Source: an uncultured Clostridia bacterium (GTDB taxonomy: Bacteria; Bacillota_I; Bacilli_A; RF39; UBA660). From it: 6,613 nt of DNA. The notes under the pieces were generated by a model, which was given only the letters and a program-made list of their open reading frames with translations, searched no databases and had not been told where the DNA came from. The position numbers were made by a program, and so were the translations under genes. This document shows, one piece after another, positions 1-6,391 of the stretch; positions within the stretch are counted from its first letter, which is position 1; each line of letters begins with the position of its first letter. Location: assembly GCA_947569225.1 (NCBI GenBank), contig CANORX010000055.1, positions 1-6,613 on the forward strand, in the 5' to 3' direction.

Positions 1-553
1 TTAAATCATAACCATTATAATCTTTATTAACAAAAGAATTGCCATGTATTAAATCATTCAAATGAGGTATTAATTTTGTTTGTTCTCTTACTTCCATATA
101 AAACGCTTTAAAACTATCGCTATCATTAATTAAATCTTTTTCTCCAGACATAAACTGTGCCATACCTTCATCATACCAAACTATTCTTTTTGAATAATCA
201 TTATTTAATATATATTTCATATACAAAATATGAAACAACTCATGACTAACAGTATATAATCTTTTTAATTGAAATTTAGGAGTCACACATGCATTAACCA
301 TTCCATTATCATAAGTACCTGTAGCATAATCGGGTAACGAATCTCTTTCTTTTCTTATTCCATAAATAAATTCTCTAAATTCATCTATATTATCAAAATA
401 ATTAACAACTACTTTTTCACTAAAAGATAAATCAAAAAACAATTTATACTCATAAATCTTCTTATAAAGTAACTTAACAGTCGCTTCTGCTAAGTCTTCT
501 AAACTCTCCGAATAATTTACTTGACATAAATCATTTTCTAATACTTTTCTCAT
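1..553 (-). CDS. Gluzincin-like zinc metallopeptidase, C-terminus beyond window
   Basis: The frame is open from the ATG at 553-551 to the left edge, giving 184 complete codons; the C-terminus lies outside the window. The start is supported by AAGGTGAT (558-565) four bases upstream. Residues 104-108 read HELFH, an HExxH zinc-binding motif: the two His would bind zinc and E105 would activate water. Then WYDEGMAQFMSG follows (126-137), with E129 as probable third zinc ligand, the arrangement of gluzincin peptidases such as the peptidase MA-like family (HExxH followed by W-x-x-E-G-x-A). The motif-level call is strong; substrate is unknown. No signal peptide or membrane segment is seen in the visible part, so it is probably cytosolic. 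It is the third gene of an apparent operon, 45 bases after the stop of the preceding gene, and is probably co-transcribed with it. Cysteines are at 10 and 89. Confidence 0.85.
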   Translation of the reverse strand, partial: MRKVLENDLCQVNYSESLEDLAEATVKLLYKKIYEYKLFFDLSFSEKVVVNYFDNIDEFREFIYGIRKERDSLPDYATGTYDNGMVNACVTPKFQLKRLYTVSHELFHILYMKYILNNDYSKRIVWYDEGMAQFMSGEKDLINDSDSFKAFYMEVREQTKLIPHLNDLIHGNSFVNKDYNGYDL

Positions 554-598
554 AATTATCACCTTACTTAACACCTAAACTTATCAAATTTTTATTTA

Positions 599-1663
599 TT
601 ATTCATAATAAACGAAAACATTATCTTTATTATTAAAATTAAACTCAAAATAATGTGCAATCATATCATATTTACCATTACTATACCTATATAACTTATC
701 CTTATAAATAAAATACAACTTATCATATACTTGATTCACTAAAACAATATCATCACTATAAAAATACTTAATCTTAATATTATCATTTAACTTATAGCTT
801 AAGATATTATTACTAACATTCATAAAATAATGTATTTTATCAAAATAAGTAATCTTATCATTACTATACTCTAAAACATCCGCATCTTTTTTAACACCAT
901 CCACAAACTTAATATAACCTTTCTTACTATCACCAATCAAAGAAACTTTACCCTTCTTATAATTTATCTCATATAACTTTAACTCTTTATTATCAAAAAA
1001 GAAAACACTATCATCTCTATTACCTACAAAATAACTATCATAACTAAACTTATAATCAGAATTAATAATCTCATACTTACCACTAGACATATCAAGAGAA
1101 ACAAAATCACTAAACAAATAATTAGAATCATAATAAGGAAAAACAATATAACCATTCACATTTATCATCAAATCATTTGAATATCTATCCTTCTTAAAAA
1201 TATTAATACTCTTATACCCCTCATCATTTAAATAATAAAAACCATCATACTTCCATATATATACGTGCTCATTACTAATAACATTATCATAAGACTTAAA
1301 ATTATCACTCTCACTCTTATAATTATCTTCATTATTCATAACTTGATAACTAACCAAACTATCTTCATTATTACAAATAGTATAATCACTAGAACCAACT
1401 TTAGGAGTTAAACAAACACTATCATCATTCAAAATAACATCAACATCTTTAACAACTTTCTTAAATAATTTTCTCTTATCATTAAACAAATAATTAAAAA
1501 CCATATCTTTATAAGTAATTTCCAAATAAACAAAATCACTAGTAGCCTTTTCCACAATATGAAAATCATTTAAATCATAAACAATACTATAATCAGACGT
1601 ATAAAATTTAAATAAAACCACAACATACAAAACTATTAAAATCCAAAAAACTTTTTTTATCAT
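599..1663 (-). CDS. Membrane-anchored Tyr-rich protein, possibly beta-propeller-like, unknown function
   Basis: A 354-residue protein of unknown function. The ATG at 1663-1661 is chosen because GGAG (1669-1672) sits five bases upstream; an in-frame TTG at 1696 would add 11 residues and would place the ribosome binding site inside the gene. Residues 5-20 form one hydrophobic segment preceded by lysines, so the protein is a likely N-in signal anchor with the rest outside the membrane; there is no lipobox. The remainder is hydrophilic, with 43 Tyr (about 12%) and many Asp, Asn and Lys. Short alternating strand-like stretches with turn residues, such as VYIWKYDGFYYLNDEG and VYDKLYFIYKDKLYRYSNGK, recall beta-propeller blades; this fold is inference. 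It has only two cysteines, C84 and C97, spaced as a possible disulfide loop. It lies 39 bases after the thioredoxin-like gene, in the same direction, so an operon is likely and it may be a redox client of that protein. Confidence 0.82.
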   Translation of the reverse strand: MIKKVFWILIVLYVVVLFKFYTSDYSIVYDLNDFHIVEKATSDFVYLEITYKDMVFNYLFNDKRKLFKKVVKDVDVILNDDSVCLTPKVGSSDYTICNNEDSLVSYQVMNNEDNYKSESDNFKSYDNVISNEHVYIWKYDGFYYLNDEGYKSINIFKKDRYSNDLMINVNGYIVFPYYDSNYLFSDFVSLDMSSGKYEIINSDYKFSYDSYFVGNRDDSVFFFDNKELKLYEINYKKGKVSLIGDSKKGYIKFVDGVKKDADVLEYSNDKITYFDKIHYFMNVSNNILSYKLNDNIKIKYFYSDDIVLVNQVYDKLYFIYKDKLYRYSNGKYDMIAHYFEFNFNNKDNVFVYYE

Positions 1664-1668
1664 ATAAA

Positions 1669-1672
1669 CTCC
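1669..1672 (-). promoter_or_regulatory. Ribosome binding site that decides the start at 1663
   Basis: On the minus strand GGAG is followed by the five-base spacer TTTAT and then ATG. This is ideal spacing and favours the internal ATG over the TTG at 1696, which has no good Shine-Dalgarno site before it. Confidence 0.75.
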
Positions 1673-1702
1673 AAATAGAAAAAAAGTTAATACCAATTAA
1701 CT

Positions 1703-2146
1703 TTATTTTATCACATTATTTTCTTTTAAAAATGAAACAAGACTTTCCTCATCAGTACCACCAGAAATAAAATCAACAAACTCATTATTCTTAGTAATAA
1801 ATGTATAAGGAGTACCCTTATAATTAGTTAACTCATAAGTTTCTATCAAAGTATTATAATCCTCATCACTAAAAGTATCAACTTCAAACCAATAAACATT
1901 AAAATCATACTTATTTAAAACATTTTGCATAACAGGCTTATAAGAAATACAATGACCACAAGTAGTCTGACCTATTACTGTAACAACATAGTCATTCTTC
2001 TTAGTATCTACTTGCCAATCCTTAAGGTTATCTTTCATCTTTGCTTGACCAGAATTACTATCAATCATAAGTGATAAAGCCAAAAACAATAAAATCAAAA
2101 TAGCAGAAATGATAATAACTTTATATTTAATAAAAAAATCTTTCAT
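1703..2146 (-). CDS. Membrane-anchored thioredoxin-like protein, CGHC active site
   Basis: A 147-residue protein. A positively charged N-terminus (K2, K7, K9) precedes a hydrophobic helix at about 10-28, so the protein is probably anchored with its C-terminal domain outside. The domain, from about 50 to 147, has thioredoxin-fold marks: a strand VVTVIG, the redox motif C63-G-H-C66, a second strand NVYWFEVD (83-90), and the conserved cis-proline loop GTPYTF with P113. CGHC is the motif typical of protein disulfide isomerases, so thiol-disulfide exchange on exported proteins is likely; whether it oxidises, reduces or isomerises cannot be told. No DsbB- or CcdA-like redox partner is in the window. 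It is the first gene of the apparent three-gene minus-strand operon. ATG 2146-2144 is chosen over an in-frame GTG at 2155, which lies one base from the GGGAG ribosome binding site. Confidence 0.9.
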   Translation of the reverse strand: MKDFFIKYKVIIISAILILLFLALSLMIDSNSGQAKMKDNLKDWQVDTKKNDYVVTVIGQTTCGHCISYKPVMQNVLNKYDFNVYWFEVDTFSDEDYNTLIETYELTNYKGTPYTFITKNNEFVDFISGGTDEESLVSFLKENNVIK

Positions 2147-2156
2147 TTTAATCACA

Positions 2157-2161
2157 CTCCC
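2157..2161 (-). promoter_or_regulatory. Ribosome binding site that decides the start at 2146
   Basis: GGGAG on the minus strand lies ten bases before the ATG at 2146-2144. The upstream in-frame GTG at 2155 is only one base from it, too close to be used. The bases GTGAT (2151-2155) also pair with the other half of the anti-Shine-Dalgarno sequence. Confidence 0.6.
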
Positions 2162-2167
2162 AGAATA

Positions 2168-2196
2168 ATTTTATAATAATTTTTAATAAAACACAA
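2168..2196 (-). promoter_or_regulatory. Possible promoter of the thioredoxin-led operon (weak)
   Basis: On the minus strand TTGTGT (2191-2196), a 17-base spacer and TAAAAT (2168-2173) resemble a housekeeping promoter. The -35 matches consensus at only three positions, and the predicted start would fall right at the ribosome binding site. In sequence this AT-rich such matches arise by chance. Confidence 0.3.
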
Positions 2197-2246
2197 GACT
2201 TTGCATAATAATTTCACAATTAAACAAACTATAAATAGGTGATTTT

Positions 2247-2744
2247 ATGTACTATCTAACAAACTTTATACTATTTTCAATCTTAGGATATATATTTGAA
2301 ACATTAACTGCTTTACTATTCCACTTTAACTCAGAAAGTGGATTTATGTATGGTCCATACACTATTGTATATGGTTTAGGTATAACACTAATGTTTTTAT
2401 TACTCAAAAAATATAATCATATCAAAGAAAAATACAAAAAATATATATTTATGTTTATATCAGGATTTATCACGCTAATAATAATAGAATTCATAGGAGG
2501 AACTTTACTAAAAGAAATATATAACGTAACTATGTGGAACTATACAAAACTACCATTACACATAGGAAAATACATAAGCATAGAAGTAACAACAATATGG
2601 ACACTAGGTATAATACTAATATATGAATACATAAAACCTTTTACAGACAAAATAATAAAAAAAATACCTAAAACACTAACAATAGGCATTTCTCTTATCA
2701 TGGTATTTGATCTAATAATAACTACAATTATTTCTTTTTATTAA
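2247..2744 (+). CDS. CmpB-family putative ABC-transporter type IV membrane protein
   Basis: A 165-residue integral membrane protein with about five hydrophobic helices (roughly 2-25, 36-54, 65-88, 109-129, 143-164). It carries the pattern of the family called putative ABC-transporter type IV or CmpB: E18 in the first helix, GFMYGPYTIVYG (32-43), E81 with GG at 84-85, the WNY of MWNY (97-99), corresponding to the family's W-D-Y, and HIGKYISIE (105-113). The family name suggests transport, but no ATPase or binding-protein partner is here and its role is not established. Residues outside these motifs are diverged. The ATG at 2247 has AGGTGAT (2237-2243) three bases upstream. It is divergent from the thioredoxin-led operon, with about 100 bases between start codons, and its last 17 bases overlap the convergent gene at 2728-3132. 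No convincing forward promoter is visible. Confidence 0.8.
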   Translation: MYYLTNFILFSILGYIFETLTALLFHFNSESGFMYGPYTIVYGLGITLMFLLLKKYNHIKEKYKKYIFMFISGFITLIIIEFIGGTLLKEIYNVTMWNYTKLPLHIGKYISIEVTTIWTLGIILIYEYIKPFTDKIIKKIPKTLTIGISLIMVFDLIITTIISFY

Positions 2745-3132
2745 ACAATTTAACTTCTATAATACTAACTATAACAACAAAAGCATAAATAACAGGCTTT
2801 AATATTTTACTAGTCACAAAAACTTTTTCTTCAAATAAATATGAATTATCAGAATAACTTAAAATATAAGGAAGCACATATGTTAAAATAAAACTAGAAA
2901 AAATTCCTATAACAATTACTAATATATTCTTACTTATCCTAATTCCTTTATTTTGAGAACTATAATTATAAGTAATCGTAAACAATAAAAACATAACAAA
3001 GAAATTTAAAAACAAATAAACTATTCCAAAATAATTAGAATCCATACTTAAATAAACATACATTTCATATGCAGTAAACAATGTAAACAAAGCAGTTATA
3101 AATACATAGAAATACTTAATAAACCTATCCAT
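2728..3132 (-). CDS. Small four-helix membrane protein of unknown function
   Basis: A 134-residue protein I do not recognise. It has four probable transmembrane helices at about 6-28, 35-57, 69-92 and 109-128, and a basic end, KLFNKKK, that would place the C-terminus in the cytoplasm. An extracytoplasmic loop of about 15 residues (93-108) is acidic. No catalytic motif or cysteine is present. Evidence that the gene is real: the ATG at 3132 has a near-perfect ribosome binding site AGGAGG (3143-3148) ten bases upstream, and just upstream of that a near-consensus promoter. It is therefore probably monocistronic. Its 3' end overlaps the end of the convergent CmpB-family gene by 17 bp, so the two transcripts may be antisense to one another over their ends. 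It could be an accessory membrane protein, but nothing in the sequence tells its task. Confidence 0.78.
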   Translation of the reverse strand: MDRFIKYFYVFITALFTLFTAYEMYVYLSMDSNYFGIVYLFLNFFVMFLLFTITYNYSSQNKGIRISKNILVIVIGIFSSFILTYVLPYILSYSDNSYLFEEKVFVTSKILKPVIYAFVVIVSIIEVKLFNKKK

Positions 3133-3155
3133 AGAATTATATCCTCCTATAACAT

Positions 3156-3184
3156 ATTATAACTCTTTTAATTAAAAATGTAAA
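3156..3184 (-). promoter_or_regulatory. Near-consensus promoter of the four-helix membrane protein gene
   Basis: On the minus strand TTTACA (3179-3184, five of six matches), a 17-base spacer and TATAAT (3156-3161, six of six) form a typical vegetative sigma factor promoter. Transcription would begin near 3149, just before the AGGAGG ribosome binding site at 3143-3148, giving a leader of only about 17 bases. Confidence 0.75.
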
Positions 3185-3245
3185 ATCTATTTCATTAAAC
3201 ACAAATAAAAAGAATAAAAAAAAATTCATTGTAAACACTATTAAT

Positions 3246-3252
3246 AGGTGAT
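3246..3252 (+). promoter_or_regulatory. Ribosome binding site that decides the start at 3257
   Basis: AGGTGAT lies four bases before the ATG at 3257. An in-frame GTG at 3248 is inside this site and so is not the start. The 16 bases at 3238-3253 match those before the other plus-strand gene (2229-2244) at 15 positions. Confidence 0.75.
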
Positions 3253-3256
3253 TATA

Positions 3257-3694
3257 ATGAACGAAAATAAAGAATTATTAATATTACTACATGATAACAT
3301 TAAAATGGGATTATCTAGTACAAAAAAATTAATTAAACTAATAAAAGAAAAAAACAACAAAATTAAATTTATATTAGAAGAAGAACTACAAAGATATGAA
3401 GAATTCTATAAAAAATGTAAAAAATACATGAAAAAAGAAAAATTAGAAATAGAACATAGTAGTCTTCTTAAAGAACTAACAGCATCTACAGCTATGAAAA
3501 TGGAAGTACGAAAAGATAATAGTGACTCAAAAATTGCAAGTATATTAATAAGAGGATTCAACATGGGGAATATAACTTTAGAAACAAAAATAAAAGAATA
3601 TAAAAAAGAAGCTAACAAAGAAACTATTAGCTTAGCTGAAAAAGTTTTAGACTTTGGAAAAAAACAAATGAAATTATTAGAAGCATATATCTAA
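3257..3694 (+). CDS. Helical-bundle protein, possibly ferritin-like (DUF2383-like), unknown function
   Basis: A 145-residue, soluble, almost wholly helical protein rich in Lys and Glu. Probable helices lie at about 4-29, 33-61, 67-85, 89-115 and 119-142, with no signal peptide or transmembrane segment, so it is cytosolic. The layout resembles the four-helix ferritin-like bundles of the DUF2383 type and a set of small hypothetical Bacillota proteins with an N-x-x-M-G motif; this is recall of a pattern and not a search result. Similar motifs occur twice, NIKMG (14-18) and FNMG (101-104), each within a helix, hinting at internal two-fold symmetry. I cannot point to a convincing di-iron ligand set. 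The start at 3257 is set by AGGTGAT four bases upstream. It is divergent from the four-helix membrane protein gene and convergent with the calcium ATPase gene, 25 bases away, and is followed by its own terminator. Function unknown. Confidence 0.8.
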   Translation: MNENKELLILLHDNIKMGLSSTKKLIKLIKEKNNKIKFILEEELQRYEEFYKKCKKYMKKEKLEIEHSSLLKELTASTAMKMEVRKDNSDSKIASILIRGFNMGNITLETKIKEYKKEANKETISLAEKVLDFGKKQMKLLEAYI

Positions 3695-3713
3695 ACAAAA
3701 AGTGCTTCTTTTT
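3679..3713 (+). terminator. Rho-independent terminator overlapping the gene's end
   Basis: AGAAGCA (3679-3685) pairs perfectly with TGCTTCT (3703-3709); a T-G pair can extend the stem inward, and a run of five T (3709-3713) follows. The loop is about 17 bases. The left arm lies in the last codons of the helical-bundle gene and its stop codon (3692-3694) is in the loop. Read on the minus strand there is no T run directly after the stem, so it probably serves only the plus-strand gene. Confidence 0.65.
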
Positions 3714-3719
3714 AATTAC

Positions 3720-6302
3720 TTAAACTCCCAAAGGTTTATTAAAATACTTTAAAACTTTTTTCCTTAAAAAATCAAAAGGTATAACACTAAAAGAAAGTAA
3801 TAACATTACATAAAACTCAAAAAACGTTAATCCTGTTGTCCTAAAAATACTACCACCAAAATAAATAAGAACAATCTGAATCAAAACAACTAAACATATA
3901 ATTACCAAAAAAACTTTATTCTTTAAAATATTACCAAAAATATTTAATCTATGAGTTCTAGCATTAAAAGCATTAAAAATAGTCATAAAAATAAATAATC
4001 CAAAAAAAGCTGTCATTAAATATTTATCATCTTGCCCAATCCTAAACAAACTAGCAATAAACTCCGACTTCATAAAAAACATACACAAAAAACTCATATA
4101 AGCTCCTGTAACCAATATCTGATTAACCATATAAGAATTCATTATCTTCTCATCACGCTTTTTAGGACTCTCTTCCATATATTCAATTAAAGGAGGCTCA
4201 AAAGAATAAGCAACACCTGCAAGAGTATCCATAACCATATTAATCCACAACATTTGAATAACGGTAACTGGCGCTATAATTCCAAAAAAAGGACCTATAA
4301 CTGACAAACTAACTGCTGTAATATTAACTGTTAACTGAAAAATAATAAATTTTCTAATACTCTTAAAAATAGTACGACCAAATAAAACAGTCTTTGCAAT
4401 ACTCAAAAAATTATCATCAAGAATAATTATATCACTTACCTCTTTAGCAACCTCTGTTCCACTCCCCATAGCAAAACCTACATCTGCTCTTTTTAAAGCT
4501 GGAGCGTCATTCACTCCATCACCTGTCATACCAACAACCTGCCCCATCTCTTGACTAAGATAAACTAGTCTTTTTTTATCCTCAGGTAAACTTCTAGCAA
4601 CCACTCTCAAATTAGGAAGTATTCTCTTAACCTCTTCATCACTCATATTCTTAAGCTCATCACTAGTAATAACCAAATCTTTATCACTTTCAATAAGTCC
4701 TACTTCTGTAGCAATAACCTTAGCTGTAATAGCATTATCTCCTGTAATCATAACAGTCTGAATTCCAGCTTTCTTAACCAAATCTATACCTTGAATAGCC
4801 TCTTTTCTAACCTCATCTTTAATAAGTAAAAGACCAACAAAAGACAAATTAGATAAATCCTTACTTCTTCCTGTAGCTACAGCCAAAACCCTATAACCTT
4901 CCTTAGTATATTTATCGCCTAATAAAATCAAATCTTTTTTATTAGAAATTACGCGTCTTGTCCCATCAAGATTATAATAACTTGACACTTTATCAATAAT
5001 AATCTCATAAGCCCCTTTAAAAAAAGTAGTCCCTTTCTCATAATTCAAACTAACACTAGAATACTTCTTCTTACTATCAAACTCTTCTTTAGATAAAATC
5101 TCATATTTACTTCTATCATCGCTCTTAATAAAAGACAAAATAGCTCTATCAGTAATATTACCACCTATTATTTCTCCATTACTAAAATTAGAAGCATTAT
5201 TATATAAAAGTCCTAAATTAAGTATTTCCCCTAATTTAAAATTCTTAACATCATCAAAACTTTTATATACCTTAGAAGAAAAATCTACAAATCCAACTAC
5301 TTCTAACTTACCTTTAGTAATAGTACCTGTTTTATCACTAAACAAAATATTTAAACTACCACTAGATTCAATACCCACAAGCTTTCTTACCAAAACATTA
5401 TTTTTAAGAAGTCTTTTCATATTAGAAGATAAAACTAAAGTTATCATCATAGGTAATCCTTCAGGAACAGCAACAACAATAATAGTAACACCTAAAGTTA
5501 AAGCATATAACAAATAAGGAGCCATAGTCTTAAAACTAGTAACCATAGGAATTATCTTATCCATATCAAAACCATTATTAATAAATATAACACTAAACAA
5601 ATAAGAAACAATAACCAAAAAAGCACAAAAATAACCTATTTTACTTATAAAAGATGCCAACACTCTAAGTCTATTTTTAAGAGGACTCTCTGGTGTCTTT
5701 TCTTGTATATCTTTAGCTATCTTACCATAAAAAGTATTATTACCAACACTAGTTACTTCAAAAAGTCCACTACCACTAGTAATAACACTTCCCCTAAAAA
5801 TCTCAGAATCTTTTTCTTTATACTTTTCCTTTGTCTCTCCACTAAGCATCGATTCATCTGCATAAATAACACCCTTTAACACCTTACCATCCGCAAGTGC
5901 CTTATCTCCTGCCTCCAAAAAAATAATATCCCCCACCACAACATCATCCACATCCACATTTTTCATTTTTCCATTTCTAATAACTTTAGCACTTATCTTA
6001 GAAGTCTCACCTGATAACTTTTCAAAAGCTTTTTCACTTCCAAACTCAGACAAACTACTAATAACACTAGCAAGTATAATTGCCACTATTATTCCTATAG
6101 TTTCATAAACATCGCTATCATTAAAAAGAAACAAAATTTTTATTCCCAATGCAATTAAAAGAATTTTAATAATCGGATCATTTAAAGACTCTAATATCAA
6201 ACTAAATAAAGTATTCTTTTTATAATGTGTAATAGCATTACTACCATTTTTTTCTCTTGATTTTATTACTTCTTCTTCCGTTAGACCTTTAAAATTAAAC
6301 AT
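3720..6302 (-). CDS. PMCA-type (type IIB) P-type calcium-transporting ATPase
   Basis: An 860-residue P-type ATPase that would use ATP to export Ca2+ across the cytoplasmic membrane. In order: cation-ATPase N-terminal segment (4-25); M1-M2 (43-60, 66-85); actuator loop with LSGET (153-157); M3-M4 (220-243, 262-293) with PEGL (280-283); phosphorylation motif DKTGT with D323; nucleotide domain with KKKYSSVSL (411-419) and KGAYE (429-433); TGDN (520-523); hinge GDGVNDAP (594-601); M5-M10 to about 846. All catalytic residues are intact. Calcium-site-II residues E281 (M4), N688 and D692 (M6) are present, while the SERCA site-I glutamates are replaced by A663 (M5) and T774 (M8). With QLTVN and QMLWINMVMDT this is PMCA-like, probably one Ca2+ per cycle. 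No calmodulin-binding tail is seen. The ATG at 6302 has GGTGA five bases upstream; an in-frame TTG at 6350 lacks a site. Convergent with the helical-bundle gene. Confidence 0.95.
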   Translation of the reverse strand: MFNFKGLTEEEVIKSREKNGSNAITHYKKNTLFSLILESLNDPIIKILLIALGIKILFLFNDSDVYETIGIIVAIILASVISSLSEFGSEKAFEKLSGETSKISAKVIRNGKMKNVDVDDVVVGDIIFLEAGDKALADGKVLKGVIYADESMLSGETKEKYKEKDSEIFRGSVITSGSGLFEVTSVGNNTFYGKIAKDIQEKTPESPLKNRLRVLASFISKIGYFCAFLVIVSYLFSVIFINNGFDMDKIIPMVTSFKTMAPYLLYALTLGVTIIVVAVPEGLPMMITLVLSSNMKRLLKNNVLVRKLVGIESSGSLNILFSDKTGTITKGKLEVVGFVDFSSKVYKSFDDVKNFKLGEILNLGLLYNNASNFSNGEIIGGNITDRAILSFIKSDDRSKYEILSKEEFDSKKKYSSVSLNYEKGTTFFKGAYEIIIDKVSSYYNLDGTRRVISNKKDLILLGDKYTKEGYRVLAVATGRSKDLSNLSFVGLLLIKDEVRKEAIQGIDLVKKAGIQTVMITGDNAITAKVIATEVGLIESDKDLVITSDELKNMSDEEVKRILPNLRVVARSLPEDKKRLVYLSQEMGQVVGMTGDGVNDAPALKRADVGFAMGSGTEVAKEVSDIIILDDNFLSIAKTVLFGRTIFKSIRKFIIFQLTVNITAVSLSVIGPFFGIIAPVTVIQMLWINMVMDTLAGVAYSFEPPLIEYMEESPKKRDEKIMNSYMVNQILVTGAYMSFLCMFFMKSEFIASLFRIGQDDKYLMTAFFGLFIFMTIFNAFNARTHRLNIFGNILKNKVFLVIICLVVLIQIVLIYFGGSIFRTTGLTFFEFYVMLLLSFSVIPFDFLRKKVLKYFNKPLGV

Positions 6303-6307
6303 TATCT

Positions 6308-6312
6308 TCACC
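6308..6312 (-). promoter_or_regulatory. Ribosome binding site that decides the ATPase start at 6302
   Basis: GGTGA on the minus strand is five bases before the ATG at 6302-6300. The protein then begins MFNFKGLTEEEV, the usual start of the cation-ATPase N-terminal segment, which supports this choice over the TTG at 6350. Confidence 0.7.
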
Positions 6313-6365
6313 AATAAAGTATATTTAAATAAAAAAATAAATATGTCCAAAAAAATTAAAATTTT

Positions 6366-6391
6366 TCTATTTTATATTTCTCTAAAATAGA
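6366..6391. repeat. 9-bp inverted repeat, possible operator of the calcium ATPase gene
   Basis: TCTATTTTA (6366-6374) and TAAAATAGA (6383-6391) are perfect inverted copies separated by eight bases. The dyad covers part of the predicted -10 and most of the spacer of the ATPase promoter, where a repressor could act. It is nearly all A/T, so a chance origin is possible. Confidence 0.4.

Noticed and set aside
1664..1696. Upstream TTG start that would extend the 354-residue protein by 11 residues
   Set aside because: The GGAG site five bases before the internal ATG would then be coding, and the TTG has no site of its own.
2201..2209. TTGCAT and CATAAT as forward promoter parts for the CmpB-family gene
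   Set aside because: They overlap each other and neither has a partner element at the right spacing.
3216..3224. Run of nine A before the helical-bundle gene
   Set aside because: It could bend DNA or help a promoter, but no promoter was found at a suitable distance and such runs are frequent here.
3406..3618. Open frame of 70 codons on the minus strand inside the helical-bundle gene
   Set aside because: It lies wholly inside a better supported plus-strand gene, has no good ribosome binding site and a composition expected of the antisense of a Lys/Glu-rich helical protein.
3679..3713. Hairpin as a terminator also for the calcium ATPase transcript
   Set aside because: On the minus strand the stem is not followed directly by a T run, so termination in that direction is not supported.
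6303..6350. Upstream TTG start that would extend the calcium ATPase by 16 residues
   Set aside because: No ribosome binding site precedes it, the extension is hydrophobic and not like the family's N-terminus, and GGTGA is well placed for the ATG at 6302.
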